Shown piece by piece: positions 1 through 10,500 of a stretch of 64,000 nucleotides of DNA. The notes below the pieces were generated by a model that did not search any database, was not told the origin of the DNA, and saw only the letters and a program-made list of their open reading frames with translations. The stretch comes from Metaphire vulgaris (Eukaryota > Annelida > Clitellata > Crassiclitellata > Megascolecidae), in the NCBI GenBank assembly GCA_018105865.1, contig CM030851.1:9395828-9459827 (forward strand), given 5' to 3'. Position 1 is the stretch's first letter. Each line of letters starts with the position of its first letter. The position numbers and the translations under genes are program-made.

Positions 1-169
1 ACAATGCCTTTTCAGTATCTCAGACAAACACAATAATTCACATAATGTTTTCTAATACAGTATGTTTCTATTCAAGTTAACACAACACATTTCTATAGTG
101 TCGCACTATTATAAACCGTACATAAATTCGACGTAAAAGAAAGTTCTCTATAATAACGTAACAGTTTTC

Positions 170-340
170 TACGATTTCTCGATTTCTCTATTTCTCTACT
201 TCTCTATATTTCTATTTCTCAACTTATCCATATTTCTCTATTTCTCAACATCTCCATATTTCTATATTTCTCAACTTCTCCATCTTTCTATATTTCTCAA
301 TTTCTCTATATTTCTATATTTCTCAACTTCTATCGTTACC
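170..340. repeat. Pyrimidine-rich low-complexity tract
   Basis: Degenerate tandem units of the form TTTCTCTATTTCTC / TTTCTCAACTTCTC run through this stretch. Nothing coding is supported here or in the following 450 bases. The short open frame at 349-597 has low-complexity composition and no recognisable domain. Confidence 0.7.
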
Positions 341-932
341 GAAAATCCTTGGACAACGCCCTCTTTTTCATATTTCTTTTCTCTTTCTCTTCAACACAAC
401 CCACCGCAACCTCCGTCCGACTGCCCCGTCTTCTATCGTACAATTTTATTCATTCACACACCCAAGCCAATATACTAACACATACATACCCTCCTTCATA
501 CCTCAACACACACCAACTCACATCTCAAACACACCTAAACATACCTAGACACACTTACTGTAAACATGCACACCCAAATGTACTTAAACATCCTTAAATA
601 TCACTTTGTGACACCTGGGGCAAATCATCCTGATGGTGCTCCCTTGACTTCATGAATACCCTGAAAAGCAACAAAGGTCGTCACACCTATATTGATGCTT
701 CATTTTACTTTTTTACTACCCTAAACCAGATTGTGGCGCCCTCCCCCACCTAGCTCGGCACCCGGGGACATACTGTATGTACCCCTCGCTCTTAGCTACG
801 TCTCTGGCCGAAACTATCTAGTTTAAACATCTACATAGAAATTTGATATCAGACCAATTTGGCGCTTAAGTAGCCTATGACTAAAATAATCTTCTCTTAA
901 TACGAATACCAAAACGATAGTCGAATGATTAC

Positions 933-1001
933 CTTTTTGCGCTAAATCTTTGGTGGTCGACTCGTCGTTTCTGATGTAAAGGCTGTACGGTTCTGACGAA
1001 G
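933..1001 (-). CDS. Possible cytoplasmic exon of Ig-receptor locus A
   Basis: On the minus strand an AG acceptor (complement of 1002-1003) is followed by a 69-nt open segment ending at a GTAATC donor (complement of 927-932). It enters and leaves in phase 1, the phase used by nearly all exons of the receptor genes in this window. The peptide contains the tyrosine cluster EPYSLYIRN and a charged end, which would suit a receptor tail. The polypyrimidine tract is weak, and no TM exon was found between it and the Ig exons at 2776-4238. It is only a candidate and could be chance. Confidence 0.25.
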
Positions 1002-1228
1002 CTGCGATATTAGTCAAAATGCAAATACGTATACTGTACAAATGCAAATACATATGCGTCATTCTTAGGACGAACGGTGACATTTTCTGGCCCATCTGTT
1101 TCACGCATAAATTTAAAATTCTACAATTCAAGGCTTTTGCAAAGCAAGTATATTCAGGGATAATATGCTGTACTAACGCATTTATTTAGCCAGTAACAAT
1201 TGCTTTAAAGTCTTACAGAAGAGAGACG

Positions 1229-1530
1229 TTCTACAAGAGAATTTTTAAGTCCATCGAAAGAAGAAAACTGCCGCACTTTTGGTCACACATCGTGAGGAAA
1301 TGAGGCATATGTTTGGAAAAGGAATGATACAAGGTACTGGTGGAGAAAGGAGACAAGGCAAACCCAGGAGAAAATGAAATGATAACATCTTGCAATGGAA
1401 TGGAAAACATTGGAAAAGGTGACCCGAATGACACAACCCAAAGTAATGGAGCAAGCTCATACGGGCTTTTTTCCAGGAATTTGCGTTCGGGGAGGGGGTG
1501 TCCCAAAATTGCGGAGATGTCAATGTTCAG
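1229..1530 (+). mobile_element. Degenerate LINE reverse-transcriptase 3' fragment
   Basis: Frame-broken sequence resembles the end of LINE polyproteins of the type 'WF/SHI(V)RK...G..I.G.R.RG..R', followed by a WxxxI-like stretch. It is related in style to the better-preserved fragment at 3262-3805. It has no intact frame and is dead. Confidence 0.5.
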
Positions 1531-1571
1531 TGTTGAATCCGACTGTTGAGTCTTATACGGCTAGTTTTTCT

Positions 1572-1702
<131 letters not shown>

Positions 1703-2430
1703 CGTGATTTTAAGTGGTTCAGGAGGCTAAGCCTGCGTGAAAACCACTGTTGTAACTCTCCACATTCAATAACCAAGTTTTCTGAGATAAACTTTGAATC
1801 CGTTTACTGTTTCAACTGTCACTACCGCCTCGTCCAAACTGTTCCATTTGTTCACAACCCTCGCACTAAAAATTATGTCTTTCCTGGACACACCCTTTGC
1901 TTAAACAATTTGCATGTGTGGCCTCTTGTACTGCTATAGTGCGTCGATGTAAATAATCGATCGTATGGCACCAATGGCGTAGCGAGGGGGCGGTGTGGGC
2001 GAACTGCCCCAGACGGCACTTGCTCTAGAGGTGGCATTTTCGATAAAACCCTTTTTTGCATATGAAAAATGTTTTTTTTGCTTGTCAAGAATTTTAGCAA
2101 GTTGCGATAATGTTTTTTGCCAGTCAAGAATTTAACGAAAAGGCGGCAATTTTTTGCCTGTCAAGAATTTAACGAAAAGGCGGCAATTTTTTTCGCCCCG
2201 GGCGGCACTTTGCCTCGCTACGCCACTGTATGGCACTTCTACTTTCTCAGTCATTATTTTGTATGTTTCAATAAAATCTCCTCTCTCTTCTTCTTCTTTC
2301 TAATGTTGTCAACCCACAATTTTGAAGTCTTTTTCCGTAGCTTAATTTATGGCATTCATCGACCAATGACGACCATCTTTGTTGCTCGTCTTTGCACTTT
2401 TCTAAAAGAAGGATCGCCTAAAGGTAGGAA
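1703..2430 (-). mobile_element. CR1-type LINE 3' end, interrupted by a hAT MITE
   Basis: The reverse complement matches the 3' part of the LINEs at 19440-20515 and 21700-22165: the end of reverse transcriptase, then the tail containing GTGGTTTTCACACAGGC and AAGCCACTTAAAATCAC, then (ATT)n. The copy is 5'-truncated, frame-broken and split by the hAT element at 1972-2228. Confidence 0.8.
1972..2228. mobile_element. hAT-type MITE (257 bp) with 8-bp TSD
   Basis: Terminal inverted repeats (CAATGGCGTAGCGAGG left, CAGTGGCGTAGCGAGG right when inverted) are flanked by identical TATGGCAC at 1964-1971 and 2229-2236. An 8-bp duplication with CAGTGGCG-type ends is diagnostic of hAT transposition. It carries no coding capacity. 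It lies inside the LINE fragment and is therefore younger than it. Confidence 0.9.
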
Positions 2431-2616
2431 GCAGGGGTGTCTCTCAAAAACCGAGGGGTGTAACCCCCGCTGGGGGTGTATATAAATCCCTGAGCTCATT
2501 CATGATGCGGTCTACCCTAGAAGCAAGAATGGTTGAAGACAAGACAAGACAACAAGGGTGAAATCATGGAAATAGTGTAAACCAATAGAACATTCTGAAA
2601 TGTATTTTATGTCAAA

Positions 2617-2750
2617 GTAAGTAAATAAGTAAAATCTCGTGGATTACCATAGCGCCTTGGAAAGCAGCACAACAGTAGCTGCTTATTCTTAGGCGCTCAG
2701 ACTTTCTTAACTAAGAGATGGGAAAGATATATGATCAGCCAGGAGATATA
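2617..2750 (-). mobile_element. 3' terminus of the 2A-LINE family
   Basis: The reverse complement matches 10195-10290, including GCGCCTAAGAATAAGCAGC and the AATCCACGAGATTTTACTT end with a (TTTAC)-like tail. It is a very short 5'-truncated copy, located just 3' of the last visible Ig exon of locus A. Confidence 0.8.
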
Positions 2751-2775
2751 TGATCAGCCGAATAGCATCACTCAC

Positions 2776-3102
2776 AGAATTTTTGAGTATTCTTTAGCTT
2801 CCACGTGTATTCGTAGTCTGGGATGTTAGCTGCTGTCGAATTAGTCTTTACGCAAGAACGATCTGCAAAGTTCAACTTGAAGACATAGCCGTATTCAATG
2901 TGAAAACGCGACGTGTAGTTAAAAGAATTGGTATTGTTGGATGGCTTTGAGCAGTTACTCTCTGAAATAGTTCTGGACTCGGTACCATTTGCCATCGTCA
3001 CCAACCACTGGATCGATGGAAACCAATCACCATTGTACTTTACGATACAGGAAAGATGCAGAAGACTTCCGTCGATGGTAAAGCTGCAATTCGGTTCCCA
3101 AG
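2776..3102 (-). CDS. Locus A exon 3: four-cysteine Ig-like domain
   Basis: 327 nt, phase 1 in and out; acceptor AG is the complement of 3103-3104 and donor GTGAGT the complement of 2770-2775. The exon aligns along its length with D 46019-46357 and C 58339-58677: C at the start (PNCSF), C in LSCIV, KYNGDW, a third C in ESNC, a fourth in RSC, and the closing aromatic pattern Y-x-Y-x-W-x-L. There are several N-glycosylation sequons. The exon ends after a phenylalanine codon, exactly as in C and D. Confidence 0.75.
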
Positions 3103-4462
3103 CTAAAGATAAAGATATAGGCTACCATAATGACATATAATCTATATCAAGAAGCTCCACGTAGCCTACTATTGGCTAATTCGAATTGTTCTTGGGTAAC
3201 ACTGTACGAGGGACATATTTATAATCATCTAGGCAAGTGCAGCATTTGGAAAACTCCAGAATATATGGAAAGACAAATAAATATAATTGAAAACAGAACT
3301 AAAGCTATATAATACACTGATCAAACCAATACTATTATATGGATCAGAATGCTGGATCATAAAGAAGAAAGACGAAAGAAGATTAATGACTGCAGAAATG
3401 AACTGGCTAAGAGGAATAGCAGGAGTCAGCAGAAGACAAAGAATAAGAAATAAAATGATCAGAGAAAAGACAGAGCAAAAAGAAACGATACTCGAATCAA
3501 TGCAGAAACAAAGACTGAAATGGTTTGGTCATGTTGAAATAATGAATGAAGGAAGGAAGAATGCCAAAGAAAGCACTATACAACTTTGTGGAAGGGAAAA
3601 GGAGAAAAGGATGACCAAGAAAAACATGGATAGAAAACTTAAAAGAGGATGCAGAAGAAATGCAAATGAACTTCATCCAATTGACCAGAGCAGCAAGAGA
3701 CAGACAGAAGTGGAAGGAACTCATTCAGACCCATCGTCCAACCCAATAGGGAAAGACGGAAGGAAAGAAAGAAGAAAGAGAAGAAAGGCAAATGCAATCC
3801 TATAGGACTACTGAGTTATTCCTCTGTTTACCACTGGATTTTATCCGTCGGTTATAAAATTGGTTTACTTGAGACATTTCAATATCAGCACAGTAATTCT
3901 TAATGTCTTCTATTTACCGAGCACTATTAGATGAGCCGTGGCTTTTTGACTTCCAGCAGTACAAAGATAGAGTCCGGCGTGACTTAATCGAGTGTAGTTC
4001 AGACTGAGAACTTCTCCCGGTGCAGATCCACCAAAAGAATATTCCGAAAAGTTACGAAAAGGCACAAAACCGTTGTTGATTGGCCTTATCTGCGGCGAAG
4101 GTATGCCTTGGCTCTGAACAGGTATTTGGTACCAGGTGACAAAGATGTTTGATGAATCAGGTTTACACGACAGCAAAACGTTTTTCCCGACCACAACAGC
4201 CACATTGCTCGGTCCTTGTGCAATACGAGCGGATGAAACTAAACAGAATTAATAATGAAATTGAAGCCGATTACACTGTGCGACTGAAAGCACGCGTAAG
4301 TTTTATTTCTCAGAGAGCGTAAGTGCTGAGAAAAAGAATATACAATAAAAAAGCTCTGTATCGCCATTTAGCCTAGGTCTACTGATCGTTTGAGGCTTTT
4401 GAAACCTCCGCCTCAGTTAGGCCCCTATAATAATTAATAGTAGCAGTAGTAGCAGTAGTAGC

Positions 4463-4520
<58 letters not shown>

Positions 4521-7500
4521 TGAATTATTTCAGTGGCGGCGTACCATAGGGGGGTTGGTGGTTGAACCCTTTTGGCTGTTCTCAGTGTAGGGAGAGGGAT
4601 TTTGAGGGTCAAACCATGGACTACTATATGATTAGTGGACAGCCAACTCTCTATGGTGCCTTACATCGGGGACCGAAGAAATGCAGCGTTCTGTGTATTT
4701 ACATGTAATTTTGGATTTTTTCAACATGCAGTTGCTCGGATTCTATAAAAGCTTAGAAGATGATGTATACACCAATGCTTTGCATTTTAATTTCTCTTTC
4801 AAACCATCTGTGCAAAATTTAATAGCAATTGGGATAGGGGTCCACAATCAGGCCTGAAACAAAACCCCCTCCAAAAAATGTTTTTTCTGTTCCAAGCTGT
4901 GCAGCTAAAATTTTGAGTGGCAACCTAACTTTGGTGAACGGCAAAGTTCTAGGAGAATGTAATTGGACCAAAATAAATAAAAAAATTGTGAAAATTGGGC
5001 AATATTTGATCGAGATATATTCTTCCTACCAGTGATGGGCAACTAACTAAAAAATATTAGTTAAACTATAACTAAATTTCAACTAAAAATAAGTAGTTAA
5101 ACTTTTAGTTGCTAACTAACTTTCTAAAATAGTTAACTAAACTAAAAAAATTAGTTAAACTTTTTGCAACTAATTTACAACTATTTTTCATGTATCAAAT
5201 ATGTGTTCATTAAAACAATTCAAAACATAGACGATGCTGGCAGCATCAACACGTCAGTCAATGAACCATTGAATTAATTAATTATTGATTGTCTATTTAA
5301 GTCTTAGTCTAGACTGCAGGAACACAAGTTTGTCAAGAGTCTCATCGCTTTACTTTTGGTCGGCAAAAGCGGCACGTGGCACTGAAATTTTTGCAGTCAT
5401 TATGAGCTTGGTTTGAGTCCTTTAACTTCAATTTGACTTCTTCGCAACACATGTTTACTAATTCATTTTCACTTTTCCGTTGCTAGAAAACGCTACTTAT
5501 GATGTAATTCAATATTGTATATAATTCCAACTAAAGATAAACGACTTCATATAAAAGCATTTCCCGCTTACCAACGAGATCAAAGATCGTAAGTAAGTAA
5601 AAATACACTGGTCTCTGACCAAGATCAGTGATATATGGTGTTATCGTTGTCATGAAAAAAATTGCCCAGAAAGGAATAGATAAAAAGGTACTGTAATTTC
5701 GGATCACCAACTAAAATTTTTTAGTTAAACTATTTAGTTATTAACTAAATTTTTTTAGTTAAACTATCATTTTAACTAAACTATTTATATTTAATTAAAC
5801 TATGAAGCTAACTAAAAAAAGTAGTTAAACTTTTAGTTAGCAACTAATTAGTTAACTATTTGCCCATCACTGCTTCCTACCCCGAGCACTCTCCTTCCGA
5901 TAAATTGTTGTTTCGATCGCTTTAGAACAATGCTTGTATTTCTTTTTTAATTTGTATTTACTGCATTATTTATTTATTGTATAATTGTATTTCTTTTATA
6001 ATTTGCCATATCTTCAGTAATAGGAAAGCTAAAAAGAAGAGGTATGCACCATTGTCTTGCATTTTTATTCTTCTTTCTAACAAACTTAGCAGAATTTTTA
6101 AAAAATTGGGACGAGGGTCCATAATTTGGCCTGTAATAGAACCCCTTCCAAAACAAATATATCATTATTTCAAACTGTGCAGTAAAATTCTTGAATGGTA
6201 ACCTAACTTTGGTAAACGGCAAAGTTATAGGGGAATGTAATTGGAGCAAAATACACGTAAATCAAAATTTTGAAAATTGGACAATATTTGGTTGAGATAT
6301 AGTTCTAGTTTGCATTGCTATTTTCTCATAGTACACATTACAATGCACAGCCTTCGACTCATCGGCCCCCTGATGTACAGCGGTCAAATTCTGCTAGCCT
6401 CAGTTGACTGTCATTATAAACATTATAAACCGTCTTGTGGGGGCAGTGATGCAGACTAAACCCTCGAGATTTTGTTCCGTAGAGTTTGTTAATTAATTCG
6501 ACAAATTTCGATATTGTTCTTGCGAATTTTTAAAATTTTACTCTTTAATTTTAAGACGTTTTCAGCTGTTTATGTCGGTATATTTTTCTTTAACTATTTT
6601 TATTTAACTCCGCCACAATCCATAGACTTAGAATCAACATGACCTATCATCGCTCATTTCATTACCGTTACTATTTGTAATCTAACTCCAAGCATTCTTT
6701 TAGTTTTTCTTTTAAATTAAATTATTTCACTCCACACTAATATCGGCTGCACTATTGACCTACTGCTGAGCTTGTGATCCGCTGCATGAGCTGAAAGACA
6801 ATTTGACTTTTCTTCACAATTTTACTTTCCTCGTTAATCTCAGCCTGACATCATGACATTATTTCCTCTCTATTTGTTTATTCTAACTGTTCATTTGTTT
6901 TCCTCGAAACTTGATGTACGCAAACCGATTAATCACTGGACCTACCGCACTGCCGTTGATCAATACTCACATTTGAACAAAATTCCTATCTCCTTTTCAT
7001 TAACCCTCCGTTGTTCACATCTTCGTATTCACCGCTCACATTTCCGTCTCACGCGACGCTCAGATATCATCTTCATCCTTCTTGCTCTTTCAGGCGATAT
7101 CCACCCAAATCCTGGACCATCTCAACCACACATAACACTCTGCTCTCTCAACATTAGATCCCTCACTAATCCTCAACACACACATTCACTACATGAACTC
7201 ACTAACATAAAATTAGACTCCCTCTTTCCAACGCACACACTTAACTCCTCTACCATAGACATAGTTGCACTAACTGAAACCTGGATATCTCCGTCTACTA
7301 CTTCGTCAACTGATTGAGGCAACCCCACCTGACTTCTCTCTCCTAGGTTTTCCTCGTTCAAAAAGTCTACCAACTGCTCTTGTAATTTAGGTGGAGGCAC
7401 CGCTTTCCTCATTCGCGATCATATACAAATTAGCAACTCCTCATCAATTAATTTATCCTCATTTGAATGTTCATCTGTCACTATCAATCTTCCTCTCTCA

Positions 7501-10500
7501 AAACTAACTATTTTTAACATTTACCGCCCCCAACGTCATCAAAATATTCAACCTCATTCATGACATTCCTCGACGAATTTTCCTCCTTTTAGGCTCTGCA
7601 GCTACAGCTCCACATGAGTTCTTAATTACCGGTGATTTTAATGTACATGTTGATAAGTGTGATGATCCCAACTCTATCCAATTCATACAACTGCTCACTC
7701 AGACTAACCTCACACAACACATATCTCTTCCTACTCACACTTTTGGACATACTTTAGACTTGCTCATCACATCTTCTTCTTCATCACTATCTCCAATTTC
7801 AGCAATTAGCCAATTCTCTCCATCTGATCATTTTCCCATCTTCTCCATTTTAAGTATCTGCTCGCCAACTCCTCCGCCTCGTGGCACCTACTCATTCCGC
7901 TGTCTTAACAAAATTGACGTAGCCTTGTTCTGTGACAACATTAAATCATCTGAACTAATTACTACCCCCCCCCACTTCTCTGCCGTCACTGATTAATAAA
8001 TACAATTCTTTGTTATCCGGTCTTCTCGATAAACATGCTCCTATCATCACAAGACCTCTTTCATCACACAACAGCAAACCCTGGTATAACTCTTCATTAA
8101 TGCTTTCAAGTCATTTCGCAGACGTCTTGAACGAACATACCATAGAACGCATTCTCCATCTGACCTTTTAAATCTTCGTTCCGCCACCAACCGCTACCAT
8201 AATCTCCTTACATCTGCCAAAAAGAAGTACTATTCTAACATCATTTCAACAAATAGCTCAAACCCACGTAAGCTCTGGAAAACCGTAAATGATCTTTTCC
8301 ATCGCAAGGAATCAAAACCTCTCTCTCAATCCATTTCTCTGTCAGAACTTGCTGAATCTTTTGCTAATTTCTTCTCTGCAAAAATCTCTAAGATTCGCAG
8401 TGTCCTTAAGTCTTTCACTATTACTCAAACCACCTCTCCTCATTACCCTTCTCCCCCACAACCCCTATGCAATTTATCCAGCTTCACTCCTGCAACTGAT
8501 GAAGAGGTATCCAAACTGCTACTTTCTCTCCTAAACAAACAATGTGACCTAGATCCCATACCTACATGTACCTCTTTACTCAAACAGTGTGCCATCGTGC
8601 TTACGCCTACCATAACTAGTATCATTAACCTCTCTCTTACCTCAGGCACTTTCCCATCTTCATTCAAAAACTCTTTTGTCACTCCTCTCCTAAAAAAGCC
8701 TGGTCTTGGCAGAGAAGATCTTAATAACTATGGCCCCATCTCAAATCTTTCACTTCTATCAAAACTTACTGAGAAAATTGTGCTTTCTAGACTGACCGAA
8801 CACCTTTCAAATAACTCGCTATATAATGCTCATCAGTCTGCCTACACTAAACATCACTCAACTGAAACCGTTCTCGCCTACATTCATGACAGACTCTTAA
8901 CCGCAATTGGTCTCCGACAAGTTACTGGCCTTTGTCTTCTTGACCTCTCTGCTGCATTTGATACCACAGATCACAAAATTCTGCTCAAACGACTCTCTCT
9001 CTGGTTTGGAATATCTGAAAGAGCTCACAACTGGTTTTCATCTTATCTTAAATCCCGGTCTTTTCAAGTGTCTTGTCTTAGCCAAATTTCTCTATCTCAC
9101 ACTGTAGATTTTGGAGTGCCTCAAGGATCTGTTCTTGGGCCTGTACTGTTCAGCCTTTACACCACACCGCTCTCATCTTTAATTAATTCCCTTAATTTAA
9201 ATCACCAACTCTATGCCGATGACACTCAGCTATTCCTTTCCTTCTCACCTCTTTCATTCAATGCTACTATTATTGAGCTTGAATCTGCATTCTCATCAAT
9301 CTCTGCTTGGATGTCATCTAATCTCCTCGCTCTTAACCCTTCTAAGACAGAGTTTCTTTTAATTGGACTACCCCAACAACTCAAAAAAAATGACAATCCT
9401 AAACTAGTTTTGGCTCATGACACCACAATAATCCCTGTTCCAACTGCTAGAAATCTAGGATTCAAATTTGATTATTTTCTAAACTTCGAATCACAAATCT
9501 CCCAACTATCAAAAGCCTGCTATGTTCATATTCGTGACCTTCGCCGCCTACGTCCTTGCCTAGATACTAAAACTGCCTCCACAATTGCCACCTCAATAGT
9601 CCACTCCAAATTAGATTATTGTAACTCCCTCTACTATAACCTTCCCAAAGCCTCTATCAACAAATTGCAATCAATACAAAATGCACTTGCTCGTGCTGTT
9701 ACTAAGTCACCTAAATTCTCCCATATTTCACCCATACTAAAATCATTACATTGGCTTAAAATAACTGAACGTATCCAATATAAGATAATAACACTTACAC
9801 ATAACTCACTTCAGTCATCAAAACCTGTCTACCTTAGATCATATTAACCCCTCAGCCTCCTCGACCCACACGTTCATCATCTTACCTCACTCTGTCACGC
9901 CCACTGAATCAGTCATCCCTGAAAATTTGCAACCGTGCCTTCTCATACGCCTCACCTGAACTTTAGAACTCGATCCCAGCTTCCCTCCGCAGACTTGGAC
10001 ACTTTCAAACAATAAAATCTGATTCTTCATTTCCTATCATTCCCGCATTATCTCCTCAAGTCTTCAGGTCTAAGCTTAAATCATTCCTTTTTCTAAAATC
10101 ATATCCTCCATAGCTGTAACAACCTAGCCTCACTGCCCTTTGGACGTTGACTATCGCCTGGCTGATAACATACCTTCCTCATAGCTATTTTAAGAGAGGC
10201 TGAGCGCCTAAGAATAAGCAGCTACTGTTGTGCTGTTTTCCAAGGCGCTATAGAAATCCACGAGATTTTACTTTACTTTACTTTACTTACTGTCCAGGTA
10301 AGCATTCATATCGAGTGATGATTGAAAACGACCAGGGCATGAGCAACCCCCTTGGCTGTTCGATCAAAATGCGTGTCAATATAGGTGTACGGCACCCATA
10401 TAGTTATAATTTATAATAGTTGACGACCTTTTTGCTTGTCAGTATTTTTAATGTGTTGTTAATCATGAAGATCCATGATAAATTGATGATAATCTTTATT

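Larger units (their letters stand above)
6840..10295 (+). mobile_element. Near full-length non-LTR retrotransposon (2A-LINE family)
   Basis: In order: an N-terminal frame (6853-7317) with hydrophobic start, a 2A-like GDIHPNPGP motif and the beginning of an APE endonuclease (SLNIRSL, VALTETWI). A frame-broken endonuclease follows (NIYRP near 7510, ITGDFN near 7630, SDHFP near 7830). The reverse transcriptase (8597-9847) comes next, then a 3' UTR ending in TTTTACTTTACTTTAC. It sits in intron 1 of locus A, antisense to it. Several frameshifts make it non-autonomous. The superfamily is CR1/L2-like by motif style. Confidence 0.85.

Noticed and set aside
823..1131. A 102-codon single-exon gene on the minus strand
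   Set aside because: No domain was recognised. Only the splice-bounded piece 933-1001 is kept, as a weak exon candidate.
2117..2485. 122-codon open frame
   Set aside because: It spans a hAT MITE end and the antisense of a LINE fragment; it is not a gene.
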